Assembly (NCBI GenBank): GCA_900544725.1
Contig: UQWK01000048.1
Span: 1 to 16,289, forward strand
DNA from: an uncultured Collinsella sp.
GTDB lineage: Bacteria > Actinomycetota > Coriobacteriia > Coriobacteriales > Coriobacteriaceae
Direction: 5' to 3'
DNA: 16,289 bases
A program made the position numbers and the translations under genes. The notes beneath the pieces were generated by a model that was not told the origin of the DNA, ran no database searches, and worked only from the letters and a program-made list of their open reading frames with translations. Below are positions 15,723 through 16,289 of this stretch, in pieces. Within the stretch, counting starts at the first letter, position 1. Each line of letters begins with the position of its first letter.

Positions 15723-15794
15723 AAACCCTTCGCCAGAACGAATAGTTTTATATAGCCAATTGTAATTAAAACTATTCGTTCTGGCGAATGGTTT
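15723..15794 (-). promoter_or_regulatory. large inverted-repeat operator and promoter of the HTH-kinase gene
   Basis: Arms 15723-15750 and 15767-15794 are complementary over 28 bp with one mismatch; the inner 22 bp are perfect. The 16-bp AT-rich spacer and the edge of the near arm hold a -10-like TATATAAA on the minus strand. Each arm contains its own pseudo-palindrome TTCG-N6-CGAA (15729-15742 and 15775-15788). The near arm begins 4 bases from the start codon and contains its ribosome site. It is probably the self-operator for the HTH of this protein (inference). Confidence 0.7.
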
Positions 15795-15882
15795 TAAGAT
15801 TGAGGGCGCACTGACAGAAATGAACGGGCCTGGTACGCGCTGTTGCTGGATTTTGCATATTTATATAACGCCGTGCGGCCTG

Positions 15883-15911
15883 TTGCGCCCCGTCCGCAAT
15901 TCCATTATTCT
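15883..15911 (+). promoter_or_regulatory. candidate promoter of tRNA-Thr
   Basis: TTGCGC (15883-15888) and TATTCT (15906-15911) are separated by 17 bases and place the transcript start about 24 bases before the mature tRNA. Confidence 0.45.
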
Positions 15912-15941
15912 TAACAGGCTTCGCGCGAAAGCGCCAAGTGT

Positions 15942-16016
15942 GCCAGTGTGGCGCAACGGTAGCGCAACTGATTTGTAATCAGTGGGTTGCAGGTTCGATT
16001 CCTGTCACTGGCTCCA
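15942..16016 (+). tRNA. tRNA-Thr (anticodon UGU)
   Basis: A complete cloverleaf: acceptor GCCAGTG/CACTGGC, D-stem GCGC/GCGC around AACGGTA, anticodon stem ACTGA/TCAGT with loop TTTGTAA giving anticodon TGT at 15974-15976, and T-arm GCAGG-TTCGATT-CCTGT. The discriminator base is T and CCA is encoded (16014-16016). The tRNA reads ACA codons and, by wobble, other threonine codons. Confidence 0.97.
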
Positions 16017-16025
16017 TGAGAGTTT

Positions 16026-16063
16026 CGGGCTCTGTCTCTATATGGGACAGGGCCCGTTTCTTG
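16026..16063 (+). terminator. intrinsic terminator after tRNA-Thr
   Basis: CGGGCTCTGTCTC pairs with GGGACAGGGCCCG (two G-U pairs) around a short loop and is followed by TTTCTTG. It starts 10 bases after the CCA end. Confidence 0.85.
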
Positions 16064-16068
16064 TATGT

Positions 16069-16085
16069 GCCGGAATCGAACCCGC
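16069..16085 (-). other. tRNA T-arm-like remnant
   Basis: Read on the minus strand this is GCGGG-TTCGATT-CCGGC, a T-loop in a five-pair stem with one G-G mismatch. A GC-rich stretch that could be a variable arm precedes it. No anticodon arm, acceptor or CCA is present, so it is at most a fragment of a tRNA gene. Confidence 0.3.
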
Positions 16086-16108
16086 AAGGGCGCGAGCGTC
16101 CGTCCATT

Positions 16109-16289
16109 TATCTCAATCTGTAACAGTTAGAAGTCAAATATCGGTCTAGATGTTATAGATTGAGACAATGCTCGGGATCACTTTGAAATGTCTCAATTTG
16201 TAACAGGTAGGGGAGAAAAACCGTTCTTACTGTTACGGATTGAGATGAAAGACACCACCTGAAGCGGTTGTCTCGATTTGAAACACGTG
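16109..16289. repeat. array of five 15-bp repeats, alternating orientation, exact 40-bp period
   Basis: Cores start at 16111 (+), 16151 (-), 16191 (+), 16231 (-) and 16271 (+), each 15 bp, consensus TCTCAATCTGTAACA on the indicated strand. The spacers are all exactly 25 bp and unrelated to each other. Similarity extends a few bases past the core (often TG before; G-N-TAG after). The fifth copy is the most diverged and ends 4 bases from the window edge. It may be a transposase-binding end of a mobile element, an operator array or a set of hairpins. The 226 bases after the terminator hold no credible gene. Confidence 0.85.

Noticed and set aside
15938..16123. 61-codon open frame over tRNA-Thr
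   Set aside because: It reads through the tRNA cloverleaf and its terminator and has no ribosome site.
16109..16289. CRISPR array
   Set aside because: The repeats are only 15 bp, alternate in orientation, vary in sequence and have 25-bp spacers; no cas gene is visible. CRISPR repeats are longer, direct and nearly identical.

Overview
The window looks like chromosome from a high-GC gut actinobacterium of class Coriobacteriia, most likely Collinsella or a close relative. This is inferred from the protein families, the codon use (GC-ending codons, GAG/GTC/CTC rich) and a gene order that combines Bacillus-like synteny with high GC; no database search was run.

Layout. The left end carries the 3' part of a DUF2798 membrane protein (1-561). 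clpC follows, encoding a full-length AAA+ unfoldase (748-3390) with its own terminator. An accessory stretch comes next: a RelB/DinJ-like antitoxin with a PIN-domain toxin (3497-4374), the dipeptidase gene pepD (4523-5980) ending in a strong terminator, and on the minus strand a hipBA kinase toxin-antitoxin pair (6108-7886) and the manganese exporter gene mntP (8015-8593). The plus strand then holds a tight housekeeping cluster: disA (c-di-AMP synthase), ispD, ispF, cysS, rlmB and a YacP/NYN nuclease gene (8815-14350). Adjacent members of disA-ispD-ispF-cysS overlap or nearly touch. In Bacillus, clpC, disA, ispD, ispF, cysS, rlmB and yacP lie in the same neighbourhood; here clpC is split from the rest by about 5.4 kb of accessory genes. 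The right end has a second HipA-fold kinase fused to an excisionase-type HTH (14378-15718, minus), tRNA-Thr(UGU), a terminator, and a regular array of short repeats that runs off the window.

Most notable points. (1) cysS, normally essential, is frameshifted by a 46-bp near-perfect tandem duplication, either a real mutation or an assembly artefact from mixed strains. (2) The right end carries five 15-bp repeats in alternating orientation at exactly 40-bp intervals with 25-bp unique spacers. (3) A hairpin of about 105 nt fills most of the cysS-rlmB gap. (4) Each toxin/kinase locus has a clear operator: three TGCA-N6-TGCA sites spaced exactly 27 bp for hipBA, a 28-bp-arm inverted repeat with TTCG-N6-CGAA cores for the fused kinase, and an 8-bp inverted repeat framing an extended -10 for the RelB/PIN pair. 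(5) disA appears to start at TTG and is overlapped by a short upstream ORF with its own ribosome binding site.
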